Below, one piece after another: positions 53,139 through 61,629 of a stretch of 64,000 bases of DNA. The position numbers were made by a program, and so were the translations under genes. Source of the DNA: an uncultured Lachnospiraceae bacterium. GTDB lineage: Bacteria > Bacillota > Clostridia > Lachnospirales > Lachnospiraceae. The notes under the pieces are model-generated. The model saw nothing but the letters and a program-made list of their open reading frames with translations. It did not search any database and was not told where the DNA came from. The stretch's first letter is position 1. Each line of letters opens with the position of its first letter. The DNA is taken from the NCBI GenBank assembly GCA_947570615.1, contig CANOVJ010000008.1, positions 43,966 to 107,965 of the forward strand. Reading direction: 5' to 3'.

Positions 53139-53229
53139 CGAAATCATTTTATATGATATCAGGGAAAGAGAGGTTATTTGAGGAGTGGAGATAGATGTTA
53201 AGAGTCATATTTGAAAAAGAGATTTAACA

Positions 53230-54507
53230 TTGGTATTTAAATTAAGAAGTATATGGAAAGGAAAAGGTAATTATAAGATTACCATAAAAGATATGCATAT
53301 TGTATTTGTAACATATGAATTTGTAACAGAAAAAATAAATGGTGGATTAGGTAATTATGTAGCCAATATCTCATCAATTCTTGCCGAAAAAAATCATTAC
53401 GTTACAGTTCTATTGATTTCAAATCATAATAAGAGGATAAAATGGAAAAGAAATGTTACAGTAGAAACATTTAAGTATACATATTACTCTCAAAAAAATC
53501 TTTTTTCCGAATATGTAGATTTCGTATTTCGTTGCAATTTTTCAAATCAATATTATAGGAGCGACCTTATAAATAAAAAAATTGAAGAATTAGATAAAAT
53601 AAAAAAAATTGATATAGTACAATATTGCGGAGACGATTTTTCGATTTGGAAAAGAAGAAAAAAGATTCCGAGTATAGTTAGATTGTCCAGCTTTAAGGAA
53701 TGGATTGAGTTTGCATTACTCTCTGGAAGTAATATGGATGATTATTCATGGTTAAACAGTATACAATCAAGATTATTTATTAAGTCATTGAAGTTTGCTG
53801 ACGCAGTTTATGGACCCAGCAAATGTGTTGCAGATCTTGTCAGGAAAAAAAATCCGTTCCAGAAAATATCAATAATCGAGTCTCCCTGTTTGTTTACAGA
53901 TAAAATTGTAGAACGAGTAGATGACATACTTTTTGGGAAAAAATACTTTCTCTTTTTTGGCAAATTAGATGTCTTAAAAGGGATCGAGGTAATTGAAAAT
54001 GCTGTTTACACAATAATGAAGGATAATCCGGATAAATATTTTGTTCTGATGGGGAGAGATGCTGGGGGCAGAATACAAAACATTTTAGATAAAGCGGGAA
54101 AGTATAAAGAAAAAATTATTTATATGGGAGAAATCAGAGACAGAGGGAGGCTGTCTGCTGTAATAAAAAATGCATATGCTTGCATTTTACCTTCCAGGGC
54201 AGACAACCTTCCGAATACCTGCATTGAATCAATGGCATTGGGAAAGATTGTAATTGGAACGTATGGCGCCAGTTTTGATCAGCTTATTATTGATAAACAA
54301 AATGGATTATTAATTAAGAGAGATAACCCGAATGAGCTTATAGCAGCTATTCGTTATTTAAATGGGTTGACAGAAGAACAAAGAAATGAAATGGGACAGA
54401 GAGCCAAAAAACGTGTTGAAATGATGAGTCCTGATAAAATCTATAATCAGGTTATTAAGTTCTATGAAGATGTAATTGAGCAGAAAAAGAGGAAAGATAA
54501 ATGGTAA
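53230..54507 (+). CDS. Family 4 glycosyltransferase
   Basis: The frame opens at TTG 53230 and encodes 425 residues, but the conserved start MHIVFVTYEFV begins at ATG 53293, so a shorter 404-residue product is possible; neither has a strong ribosome site. The GT-B fold shows NGGLGNYVANIS (acceptor loop), YFLFFGKLDVLKGIEVI, YFVLMGRDAG, IYMGEIRDR and LPSRADNLPNTCIESMALG, the donor-phosphate motif of GT4. It is one of the few proteins here without the Rossmann-like module. Its stop overlaps the next gene, which is almost only that module. Confidence 0.8.
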   Translation: MVFKLRSIWKGKGNYKITIKDMHIVFVTYEFVTEKINGGLGNYVANISSILAEKNHYVTVLLISNHNKRIKWKRNVTVETFKYTYYSQKNLFSEYVDFVFRCNFSNQYYRSDLINKKIEELDKIKKIDIVQYCGDDFSIWKRRKKIPSIVRLSSFKEWIEFALLSGSNMDDYSWLNSIQSRLFIKSLKFADAVYGPSKCVADLVRKKNPFQKISIIESPCLFTDKIVERVDDILFGKKYFLFFGKLDVLKGIEVIENAVYTIMKDNPDKYFVLMGRDAGGRIQNILDKAGKYKEKIIYMGEIRDRGRLSAVIKNAYACILPSRADNLPNTCIESMALGKIVIGTYGASFDQLIIDKQNGLLIKRDNPNELIAAIRYLNGLTEEQRNEMGQRAKKRVEMMSPDKIYNQVIKFYEDVIEQKKRKDKW

Positions 54508-54980
54508 AAATCATTATCCTTTTGGGCGGTTTTTTATTTGGGGCAGTTATTTCGTCTTTTTTTCTATTAAAGACCAGTTATAGAATAATTAATTTTAAAA
54601 ATCAGAGAATTAATAAATTCGAATTGTATTTTGAATTGTTAGATTCTTGGCTGTATTTGAAAGAAAATAATATTTCCCTGGAAAAATACTTTGTACAAAA
54701 TAGTATACATAGTGTCGCAATATATGGAGCTGGAAAAGTAGCAAAGCACCTGATTGCAGAATTGCGGAATTCATCAATAGATATAAAATATTTGATCGAT
54801 AATAAAGTAAAAGAACTGCTGGATATTCCAATATATTCCCTGAAAGAGGTTTGGCCGGATGTTGATTGTATTGTAATTACAGCAAGTTTTGACTATGAGA
54901 ACATAAAGGAAAAAATTAGCAGTAAAACAGATATAAGCTTGATACTGATAGATGATGTTTTATATGAATTAGCTTTGTAA
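54501..54980 (+). CDS. Membrane-anchored stand-alone Rossmann-like module
   Basis: This 159-residue protein has an N-terminal membrane helix (about 3-24, IIILLGGFLFGAVISSFFLL), then a helix (LLDSWLYLKENNISLEKYF) and the module (VAIYGAGKVAKHLI, then YLIDNK and IVITAS). The helix and module match the C-terminus of the WbsX protein at 49301. No catalytic domain is present. It overlaps the GT4 gene by 7 bp and is probably coupled to it. It could anchor the module's partners to the membrane; this is inference from architecture. Confidence 0.7.
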   Translation: MVKIIILLGGFLFGAVISSFFLLKTSYRIINFKNQRINKFELYFELLDSWLYLKENNISLEKYFVQNSIHSVAIYGAGKVAKHLIAELRNSSIDIKYLIDNKVKELLDIPIYSLKEVWPDVDCIVITASFDYENIKEKISSKTDISLILIDDVLYELAL

Positions 54981-54996
54981 AATTGAGGGGGAAGAT

Positions 54997-56325
54997 ATGG
55001 TAACAGTAGCAGCGTTTGATGAAAATTTTTATGAAAGATATAAAAATGATAACAGGCCGGTTGTATTATATGGTGCAGGAAAAAATATGCAAAATTCCTG
55101 GAGTCGTTACCCCAGGGTGGATCACATTTGTGATAAAAATGCAGATCAAATAGGAAAATATAATGATGTGGAAGTGATTTCATTAGAGGAATTGAATAAA
55201 TTTAATGAATCACTATATATAATAGTCACCATAAAAAGTCCCTCAATCGTAAAAGAAGCGATACATACGATCTGCAGTATGAAAATTGATGCAGTTATAT
55301 TTAAGCAGGAAGATAATATTGCATTTTGCGATTCATTTTGGAATTCCATGAATTCCTATGAAATAGCAGAGAGTAGCAGGAAAATAAAAGTAAATATAGT
55401 ATGTACTGATTCAGGATGGATTTTTAATAAATTTGCAGAGAGAATGAAAGATGTGTTAGAAACGAATAATGTAGAGGTAAAAGTTTCCGCTCAACCCTGT
55501 GATGGCGTAGATATAAACCATCATATTCCATATGTTGCTTTTACTCCAAAAAGAAATGATACCTTAATGATTACCCATGTTGATAATACCAAAAAAATCG
55601 AATTATTGAAGAAGCAATTGAATGTTGCCGGAATGGGGATCTGTATGTCCAGGGATACGTTGGATAAACTGGTTTCTTATGGTGTAGACAGAGGAAAACT
55701 TTGTTATATAAACCCGGCCCATGATGGAATGATTCGTCCGCATAAGTATTTCATAGGAATTACACACAAATGTCACGATGAGGAGGATTTACGAAAAAGA
55801 TCAACGGCTTTGTTAGATGTACTGGCAGGAATCAATGCGGATTATTTCAAGTTTTTTATAATGGGTGCTGGCTGGCAGGAAATTGTGTCGGAAATGCTTA
55901 AAATGGGGTTTGAAGTCGAATATTACGAGGATTTTGTATACGATATCTACAATATTATGATGCAAAAAATAGATTACTTTATGTATATGGGATTTGATGA
56001 AGGCACAATGGGATATTTAGATGCTTTAGCGGCTGGCGCAGGAACGATTGTGACTCCTCAGGGTTACCATTTGGATGTAGACTGTGAGATTGATTATCCT
56101 TGTTGTACTGTCAAACAATTCAGGGAGGCATTTCTGGATCTGCAGCATAAAAGAGAAGCGCGTATAAAGGCGGTAGAAGACCGGACATGGAAGAATTATA
56201 CATTAAAACACCTGGAGATTTGGAATTATTTGTTGAGACGTAAGAGTCTGAAAGAACTATATGCTAATCAATCTGACTATCAGGATGGAATTTTTTCGGC
56301 CATGATAGAAGATAACAGAGTATAA
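54997..56325 (+). CDS. Rossmann-like module plus GT-B-like glycosyltransferase
   Basis: This protein has 442 residues. Residues 14-110 are the module (PVVLYGAGKNMQNSW, HICDKNADQIG, IIVTIKS). From about 130, KVNIVCTDSGWIFNKFAERM opens a GT-B-like part, with FKFFIMGAGWQEI, FVYDIYNIMMQ and DEGTMGYLDALAAGAGTIV resembling the EX7E donor region, then a long C-terminal helix. No membrane segment. Donor and acceptor are unknown. GAGGGGG stands before the ATG, and it lies 16 bp after the membrane-anchored module gene. Confidence 0.7.
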   Translation: MVTVAAFDENFYERYKNDNRPVVLYGAGKNMQNSWSRYPRVDHICDKNADQIGKYNDVEVISLEELNKFNESLYIIVTIKSPSIVKEAIHTICSMKIDAVIFKQEDNIAFCDSFWNSMNSYEIAESSRKIKVNIVCTDSGWIFNKFAERMKDVLETNNVEVKVSAQPCDGVDINHHIPYVAFTPKRNDTLMITHVDNTKKIELLKKQLNVAGMGICMSRDTLDKLVSYGVDRGKLCYINPAHDGMIRPHKYFIGITHKCHDEEDLRKRSTALLDVLAGINADYFKFFIMGAGWQEIVSEMLKMGFEVEYYEDFVYDIYNIMMQKIDYFMYMGFDEGTMGYLDALAAGAGTIVTPQGYHLDVDCEIDYPCCTVKQFREAFLDLQHKREARIKAVEDRTWKNYTLKHLEIWNYLLRRKSLKELYANQSDYQDGIFSAMIEDNRV

Positions 56326-56346
56326 GATGCTGCAAGAGGAATAGAT

Positions 56347-57546
56347 ATGAATTGTAAAGAGAAGGTAAGTATTGTTGTCCCGGTATACAATGCAGAAAAG
56401 TTTTTAGAAAGATGTGTTTCCAGTATAATAAACCAGACTTACCATAATATCGAGGTGATTTTGGTCGATGATGGTTCGACAGACAAATCATATGATATAT
56501 GTAAAAAACTGGAAAAGAATGATAAAAGGGTTCTGGTTTATAAACAAGTTAATAGAGGTAGCCTGGAAACCAGAAAAAAGGGCATAGGGTATGCAAGCGG
56601 AAAATTTGTAATGAGTGTGGACAGTGATGACTGGATAGAAGAAAATATGGTAGAGGAACTGGCGCATTATATGATGAAATATAATGTAGATGTGGTATTG
56701 TCCGGTATATCTTATGATTATCCACTGAAAGAAATGAATAAAAAATGGTATGATGGCGTAACACCGGGGCTGTATGATCTGAAAAATATTGATTCTGAAG
56801 TTTTTAATTATTTCTTTCTGGAGAAAGAAGGGGAAAATACTGGAAGAGGAATAAGGGGGCATATTTGTACAAGATTATTTAAAAAAGATCTTATTATGGG
56901 CATTATAAATCAAATTGATACTCGGATAAAAAATGGAGAGGATGATGTATGTTTATATCCGGCAATACTTTCATCTGAGAGCATATATGTATTAGACAAG
57001 GCATTTTATCATTATTGTATTCGTGATAATTCATTGTGCCAAAATGCAGCGAATAGAAGTTTGACACAAGTCGAGTTATTAGACAAATGTTTACGGGGGT
57101 ATGTTGAACGACATTCCGCAAGAGGTAAGTTAATCAGACAATTAAACAAATATATGTATGTAGAGGCTAAGGAATGCGCCAAAAGAATGTATCAGATAAA
57201 GGAGATCAGACGGTATGTATTTCCTTATGATTACCTGCCGGCGAAATGTACAATAGTAATATATGGAGCCGGAAAGGTTGGAAAGGAATATATTAAGTTT
57301 TTAAATCATAATACACAATATAAATTAGCGGCATGGATAGACAGAAAAGTTGATAAAGAGGTAAATGTACAAGAACTATCTGTCATAAAGAACATCAAGT
57401 ACGATTATATTCTTTTGGCTGCGGTGAGCAGGGAAACGGCGGAAAGTATGCGAATAGATATACTTGGTTATGTAGAAAATCCTCAGGCTATCCTTTGGGA
57501 AAAACCAATTATAAGGTATGAAGACGCATGCTGTGAGGATGTATAA
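56347..57546 (+). CDS. Family 2 glycosyltransferase with C-terminal Rossmann-like module
   Basis: This protein has 399 residues: a GT-A domain (VSIVVPVYNAEKFLERCVS, VDDGSTDKSY, SVDSDDWIEE and a NGEDDVCLYPA base region), a helical linker, and the module at about 298-385 (IVIYGAGKVGKEYI, WIDRK, ILLAAVSRE), ending AILWEKPI. Length and layout equal those of 51939-53138, so one probably arose by duplication. The sugar is unknown. It ends 47 bp before the aminotransferase gene. Confidence 0.85.
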   Translation: MNCKEKVSIVVPVYNAEKFLERCVSSIINQTYHNIEVILVDDGSTDKSYDICKKLEKNDKRVLVYKQVNRGSLETRKKGIGYASGKFVMSVDSDDWIEENMVEELAHYMMKYNVDVVLSGISYDYPLKEMNKKWYDGVTPGLYDLKNIDSEVFNYFFLEKEGENTGRGIRGHICTRLFKKDLIMGIINQIDTRIKNGEDDVCLYPAILSSESIYVLDKAFYHYCIRDNSLCQNAANRSLTQVELLDKCLRGYVERHSARGKLIRQLNKYMYVEAKECAKRMYQIKEIRRYVFPYDYLPAKCTIVIYGAGKVGKEYIKFLNHNTQYKLAAWIDRKVDKEVNVQELSVIKNIKYDYILLAAVSRETAESMRIDILGYVENPQAILWEKPIIRYEDACCEDV

Positions 57547-57593
57547 CCGAATTAAAGTAATTTTAATAGCGATACATAAAGAGGGATAAGAAA

Positions 57594-58715
57594 ATGGACT
57601 TTATACCAGTAAACGAGCCGCTGCTAAATGGCAATGAAAAAAAATATTTGTACGAATGCATTGAGACAGGCTGGATATCATCGGAAGGACCATTTGTAAA
57701 GGAATTTGAAGAGAAAATAAGTTCAGCATTCGGACGAAAATATGGTATTGCAGTGTCCAGCGGTACTGCAGCTCTGGAGGTGGCGGTGCAGGCCCTGGGG
57801 ATTCAGAAAGGCGATGAAGTGATTATGCCCGCCTTTACAATTATATCCTGCGCTATGGCAGTGACGAAGCTTGGGGCAGTGCCTGTATTGGTGGACAGTG
57901 ACATGCATACCTGGAACATGAATGTGGATGAGATTGAGGCTAAGATTACGCCGAAAACAAAGGCTATTATGATTGTCCATTTATATGGTCTGCCGGTTGA
58001 AGTGGATCAGATACTTGCACTGGCGGAAAAGTATAGATTGAAAGTCATAGAAGATGCGGCCGAAATGCATGGGCAGACCTACAAAGGCAGACCCTGTGGA
58101 AGTTTTGGTGATATCAGTACATTTAGCTTTTATTCAAATAAGCATATTACTACGGGCGAAGGCGGTATGGTGGTAACGGATGATGAGAAACTGGCACAAC
58201 GATGTCGGATGCTGAGAAACCTTTGCTTCAGAAAAGACATCCGTTATGTGCATGATGAGATCAGTGATAATTACCGTTTGACCAATTTGCAGGCGGCAGT
58301 CGGATTGGCGCAGCTTGAACGGTTAGATGAGTTTGTGAAACGTAAGCGCGAGATGGGGAAGTATTACACAGAACAATTAAGTGACATAGATGGATTGATT
58401 TTTCCACTGGAAAAGACGGATTATGCGGATAACATTTATTGGGTATATGGTATTGTTCTGGATCGACAGATTCAGATTGATAATAAAGAGATACAAAAAC
58501 TCTTGGCAGAAGAAGGAATTGGTTCCCGGACTTTTTTCTGGTGTATGCATGAACAGCCGGTTTATCAACAGCAGGGATTTTTTGAGGGACAGCAATATCC
58601 CAATGCGGAATACCTGGCGAGAAAAGGATTTTATATTCCAAGTGGATTGGCGCTTACCGCAGAACAGATGAAGCGGGTGGTCGAAGGCATGCACAGGGTG
58701 ATGGACCGGATTTGA
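57594..58715 (+). CDS. DegT/DnrJ/EryC1/StrS aminotransferase, perosamine synthase-like
   Basis: This 373-residue PLP enzyme converts a 4-keto (or 3-keto) nucleotide sugar to the amino sugar. SSGTAALEVAVQALG (55-69) binds the cofactor phosphate, IEDAAEMHG carries the PLP-ring Asp (D154) and FSFYSNKHITTGEGG the Schiff-base Lys (K183). The N-terminal IPVNEPLLNGNEKKYL and TGWISSEGPFVKEFE look like GDP-perosamine synthases (RfbE/Per). GDP-mannose dehydratase is absent from the window, so the substrate source is unknown. Other 4-aminotransferases (for example ArnB-like) cannot be excluded. Confidence 0.85.
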   Translation: MDFIPVNEPLLNGNEKKYLYECIETGWISSEGPFVKEFEEKISSAFGRKYGIAVSSGTAALEVAVQALGIQKGDEVIMPAFTIISCAMAVTKLGAVPVLVDSDMHTWNMNVDEIEAKITPKTKAIMIVHLYGLPVEVDQILALAEKYRLKVIEDAAEMHGQTYKGRPCGSFGDISTFSFYSNKHITTGEGGMVVTDDEKLAQRCRMLRNLCFRKDIRYVHDEISDNYRLTNLQAAVGLAQLERLDEFVKRKREMGKYYTEQLSDIDGLIFPLEKTDYADNIYWVYGIVLDRQIQIDNKEIQKLLAEEGIGSRTFFWCMHEQPVYQQQGFFEGQQYPNAEYLARKGFYIPSGLALTAEQMKRVVEGMHRVMDRI

Positions 58716-58794
58716 TTATAGATATTTTTTATGGAGGAAGCAGATAGATTATGTTGCTTTGGTGTACAGGTTTATCGAACAGGGAGAATAAAAA

Positions 58795-59235
58795 GTGGGA
58801 CAGGTAGAAGAAGTTAAAAAAAAGAATAGGTTATTGGCGATGATTATCAGAGACAGCTATAAATGTGAAGGCGTGGACTTTATTACACCGAATGCCTATT
58901 CTCAGCAGGTGGCTTACATGCATCACCCAACAGGAAAAATAATAGACGCTCATGTACACAATCTGGTTTCCAGGAACGTGGTAATGACACAGGAAGTGCT
59001 TTTTATTAAGCGAGGTGTACTTCGTGTTGATTTTTATGATGAATACGAGGATTACCTGGAGAGTAGAGACCTGCATGGAGGGGACGTTATGCTGTTGGTT
59101 TCAGGTGGCCATGGTTTTCAGGTATTGGAGGAAGTGGAGATGATAGAGGTTAAGCAGGGACCTTATGTAGGAGAGGAGGATAAAAAGCGGTTTACCGGAG
59201 TTTCTGCGGAGGAAGTGATATATTATACTAAATAG
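58795..59235 (+). CDS. Cupin-fold protein of a nucleotide-sugar pathway
   Basis: This 146-residue protein has the start GTG 58795 after AGGGAG. The central part is cupin-like: IDAHVHNLVSR, VLFIKRGVLRVDFYDE and HGGDVMLLVSGGHGFQVL, with His residues in place for a metal or sugar site. The end (EMIEVKQGPYVGEEDKKRF) is polar. Small cupins next to sugar aminotransferases are often isomerases or epimerases, but this one matches no clear FdtA or RmlC pattern. An 79 bp gap separates it from the aminotransferase gene. Confidence 0.65.
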   Translation: MGQVEEVKKKNRLLAMIIRDSYKCEGVDFITPNAYSQQVAYMHHPTGKIIDAHVHNLVSRNVVMTQEVLFIKRGVLRVDFYDEYEDYLESRDLHGGDVMLLVSGGHGFQVLEEVEMIEVKQGPYVGEEDKKRFTGVSAEEVIYYTK

Positions 59236-59259
59236 GGCATCGTGAAAATGGGAGTATTA

Positions 59260-60414
59260 ATGAAAATAACAATTATTACAGTTTGTTATAATAGTGAATG
59301 TACAATAGAAAAAACTATTTTAAGTATAATTAATCAGAATTACAGAGATCTGGAGTACATTATTGTTGATGGAGGATCAACAGATGGAACCATAGATATA
59401 ATAAGAAAGTATGAAGATCATATTCATAAATGGGTGAGTGAACCGGACCAGGGGATTTATCATGCTATGAATAAAGGAATAAATATGTCAAGCGGTGAAG
59501 TGATAGCATTTTTAAATAGTGATGACTGGTATATGGAAGACACTTTGGAATATGTATGTCATAAATTTGAAAATAAAAAAGTAATGATACTTTCTGGCGA
59601 AGGATATTTATGGGAAAATGAAATCTGTGCAGGAATGTCTAAAGACTGTGAAAATGATGAAAGTGATATAAGATTTCGAATGATATATTTTCATCCGAGC
59701 ACATTTGCAAGACGAAAAGTTTTTGAAGAAATTGGTGGTTTTGATATGAAATATTTGATAGCCGCTGATTATGCATGGATGTTGAAAGCATATGATTCCG
59801 GAATTATACCTGTTCATACCAGCAAATGCTTATCTAATTTTAAGTTTGGCGGGGCATCAACCGTAGATGCTTTTAAGACTGCCTTAGAATGTAAAAAAAT
59901 AAGTCTGGAGGCGTTAAATAAATTATTTATTGAAGGAAAGATCCCTGAAAACGAGTATGAAAGTTGGCTTTCGGTTATTGTGGAATATCATAAGATAAAT
60001 AAGGTAGAAAAATACAGAAAGCTCTTGTGGGATAGTGTACTGAAATCAACAGAACTGAGGCGGGATGTCTACCATTATATCAGGGGGAAGTATTTTAAAG
60101 ATAAAAGAATAGGTATATTTGGCACGGGAGTAGTAGGCTCAAAAGTATTTTTGCTATACAAATATTTTGGCAGTGAAATAGTTTGTTTTTTTGATAACAA
60201 TGAAAAACAAATTGGGAAAGGGAAAGAGAATTTACCTGTTTTTTCAAGTAAAGATATAAGAAATGATTTTATAGTTATAATAGCTACGAGTAAATTTGAG
60301 GCGGAAATCGAGGATCAACTCATTCAAATGGGTTTTAAAGAAGAGGAAAACTATCTTGTTTTTTCCAGAATAATAAAACAAATAGAAGAAGATCTTGTTG
60401 CATTTTATGATTGA
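59260..60414 (+). CDS. WcaA/WcaE-like family 2 glycosyltransferase with C-terminal Rossmann-like module
   Basis: I prefer ATG 59260, preceded by GGGAG; GTG 59242 and ATG 59248 are in frame. The 384-residue protein has TIITVCYNSECTIEKTILS, IVDGGSTDGT, FLNSDDWYME and LIAADYAWMLKAY, the variant common in colanic-acid-type GT2 enzymes (GG-S-x-D and NSDD). The module follows at about 290-375 (IGIFGTGVVGSKVF, FFDNNEKQIG, FIVIIATSK). It is the most AT-rich of the GT2 genes here. Substrate unknown. Confidence 0.85.
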   Translation: MKITIITVCYNSECTIEKTILSIINQNYRDLEYIIVDGGSTDGTIDIIRKYEDHIHKWVSEPDQGIYHAMNKGINMSSGEVIAFLNSDDWYMEDTLEYVCHKFENKKVMILSGEGYLWENEICAGMSKDCENDESDIRFRMIYFHPSTFARRKVFEEIGGFDMKYLIAADYAWMLKAYDSGIIPVHTSKCLSNFKFGGASTVDAFKTALECKKISLEALNKLFIEGKIPENEYESWLSVIVEYHKINKVEKYRKLLWDSVLKSTELRRDVYHYIRGKYFKDKRIGIFGTGVVGSKVFLLYKYFGSEIVCFFDNNEKQIGKGKENLPVFSSKDIRNDFIVIIATSKFEAEIEDQLIQMGFKEEENYLVFSRIIKQIEEDLVAFYD

Positions 60415-60441
60415 AAAATTAATAACCGTGAGGAAAAAATT

Positions 60442-61623
60442 TTGCTTAAGCATAGACAAAATACGGTAATCGTTGCCATACCGTATTACCATACTGATTT
60501 GTCCGAAAAAGAAATAATATCATTAGGGCAGGCTCAGAAAGTGTTGGAGAAATATGATTTGTGCCTGATTGCACCGTTACGATTGCAGTCTCTTTTAAAG
60601 ACTCAAAAATATCAGGTTGAATATTTTGAGGATAGTTTTTTTGAAAATGTATCTACATATAATCGCCTGATGCTTACAACAGAATTTTATGAAAGATTTA
60701 AACTGTACCGTTATATGTTAGTATATCAGTTAGATGCGTTTGTTTTTTATGACAGATTAAGTTATTTTTGTGATTTGAATTATGACTACATAGGAGCTCC
60801 GTGGATTTATCCGGAAAAAGGGATGATAGGAGATATACCCCAAAAGGCATATGTGGGCAATGGGGGGTTATCATTAAGAAATGTACGCAGTTGTATAAAA
60901 GCTTTGCGGGACAAAAGGATGGAATTGGGAGAACTCAACTGTAATGAAGATTTTTTCTTTTCTGCTTCAAAAGCTGGTTTTAAAGTGGCACCTTTATCAG
61001 TAGCTATCGAATTTTCTTTTGAAACGCATGTCAGGAAATGCTTCGAAATTAATGGCAGGAGATTGCCTTTTGGTTGTCATGCCTGGGAAAGGTACGATTT
61101 TTCTTTTTGGAAACCATATATAGAGAAATTTGGATATGATTTGTCCGGAATGGAGTTAATAAGCTGTTATGAAGATTCTGTATTGGATAAGAAATTAGAA
61201 GATTACAAATATAAACTGTTGGAAGTGATACGGATTCTTCCACTGAACATGCAGAAATTATTAAGAAAAAATGGCTTAAACCACAGGCGTTTTACTATAT
61301 GGGGGGCGGGGAAATACGGAAAACAGATAGTTGAAATTTTTTTACAATTTGGTTTGGAAGTTGATTATGTAATAGATGAAAATGAATTGTTAGAGAACAG
61401 AACTATATATAAGGTTCCAATTATGAATTTTCAGACTTATAAATCCCTGAATTTAAATAATGTTATTATAGTTGCAGTAAAAAAATACATTGATGATATT
61501 CAAAAACGACTGGAAGAAAATAATTTTGTAAGAAAGAAAGATTATATTTCAATTCTGGACTTATCGGACCTGTTTTATATAGAAGTTTTATATAATATAT
61601 GCATGAATGACGAGGGTAAATAG
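60442..61623 (+). CDS. DUF5672-like transferase with C-terminal Rossmann-like module
   Basis: The start is TTG 60442 with GTGAGG about 9 bases upstream. The 393-residue protein has an N-terminal DUF5672-like domain: VAIPYYHTDLSEKEIISL, MLVYQLDAFVF, YDYIGAPWIYPE, YVGNGGLSLRNVRS and CNEDFFFS, which together resemble a GT-A fold with an Asp-x-x motif. The module (FTIWGAGKYGKQIV, VIDENELL, VIIVAVKKY) occupies about 285-375. A glycosyltransferase is inferred from the fold pattern. It ends 6 bp before the next gene. Confidence 0.75.
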   Translation: MLKHRQNTVIVAIPYYHTDLSEKEIISLGQAQKVLEKYDLCLIAPLRLQSLLKTQKYQVEYFEDSFFENVSTYNRLMLTTEFYERFKLYRYMLVYQLDAFVFYDRLSYFCDLNYDYIGAPWIYPEKGMIGDIPQKAYVGNGGLSLRNVRSCIKALRDKRMELGELNCNEDFFFSASKAGFKVAPLSVAIEFSFETHVRKCFEINGRRLPFGCHAWERYDFSFWKPYIEKFGYDLSGMELISCYEDSVLDKKLEDYKYKLLEVIRILPLNMQKLLRKNGLNHRRFTIWGAGKYGKQIVEIFLQFGLEVDYVIDENELLENRTIYKVPIMNFQTYKSLNLNNVIIVAVKKYIDDIQKRLEENNFVRKKDYISILDLSDLFYIEVLYNICMNDEGK

Positions 61624-61629
61624 AAAGAG

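Noticed and set aside
53195-53227. A 10-codon frame (MLRVIFEKEI) with a good ribosome site just before the GT4 gene
   Set aside because: It may be the original GT4 start lost by a frameshift, or a chance leader. Nothing in the sequence decides between these, so it is not listed as a gene.
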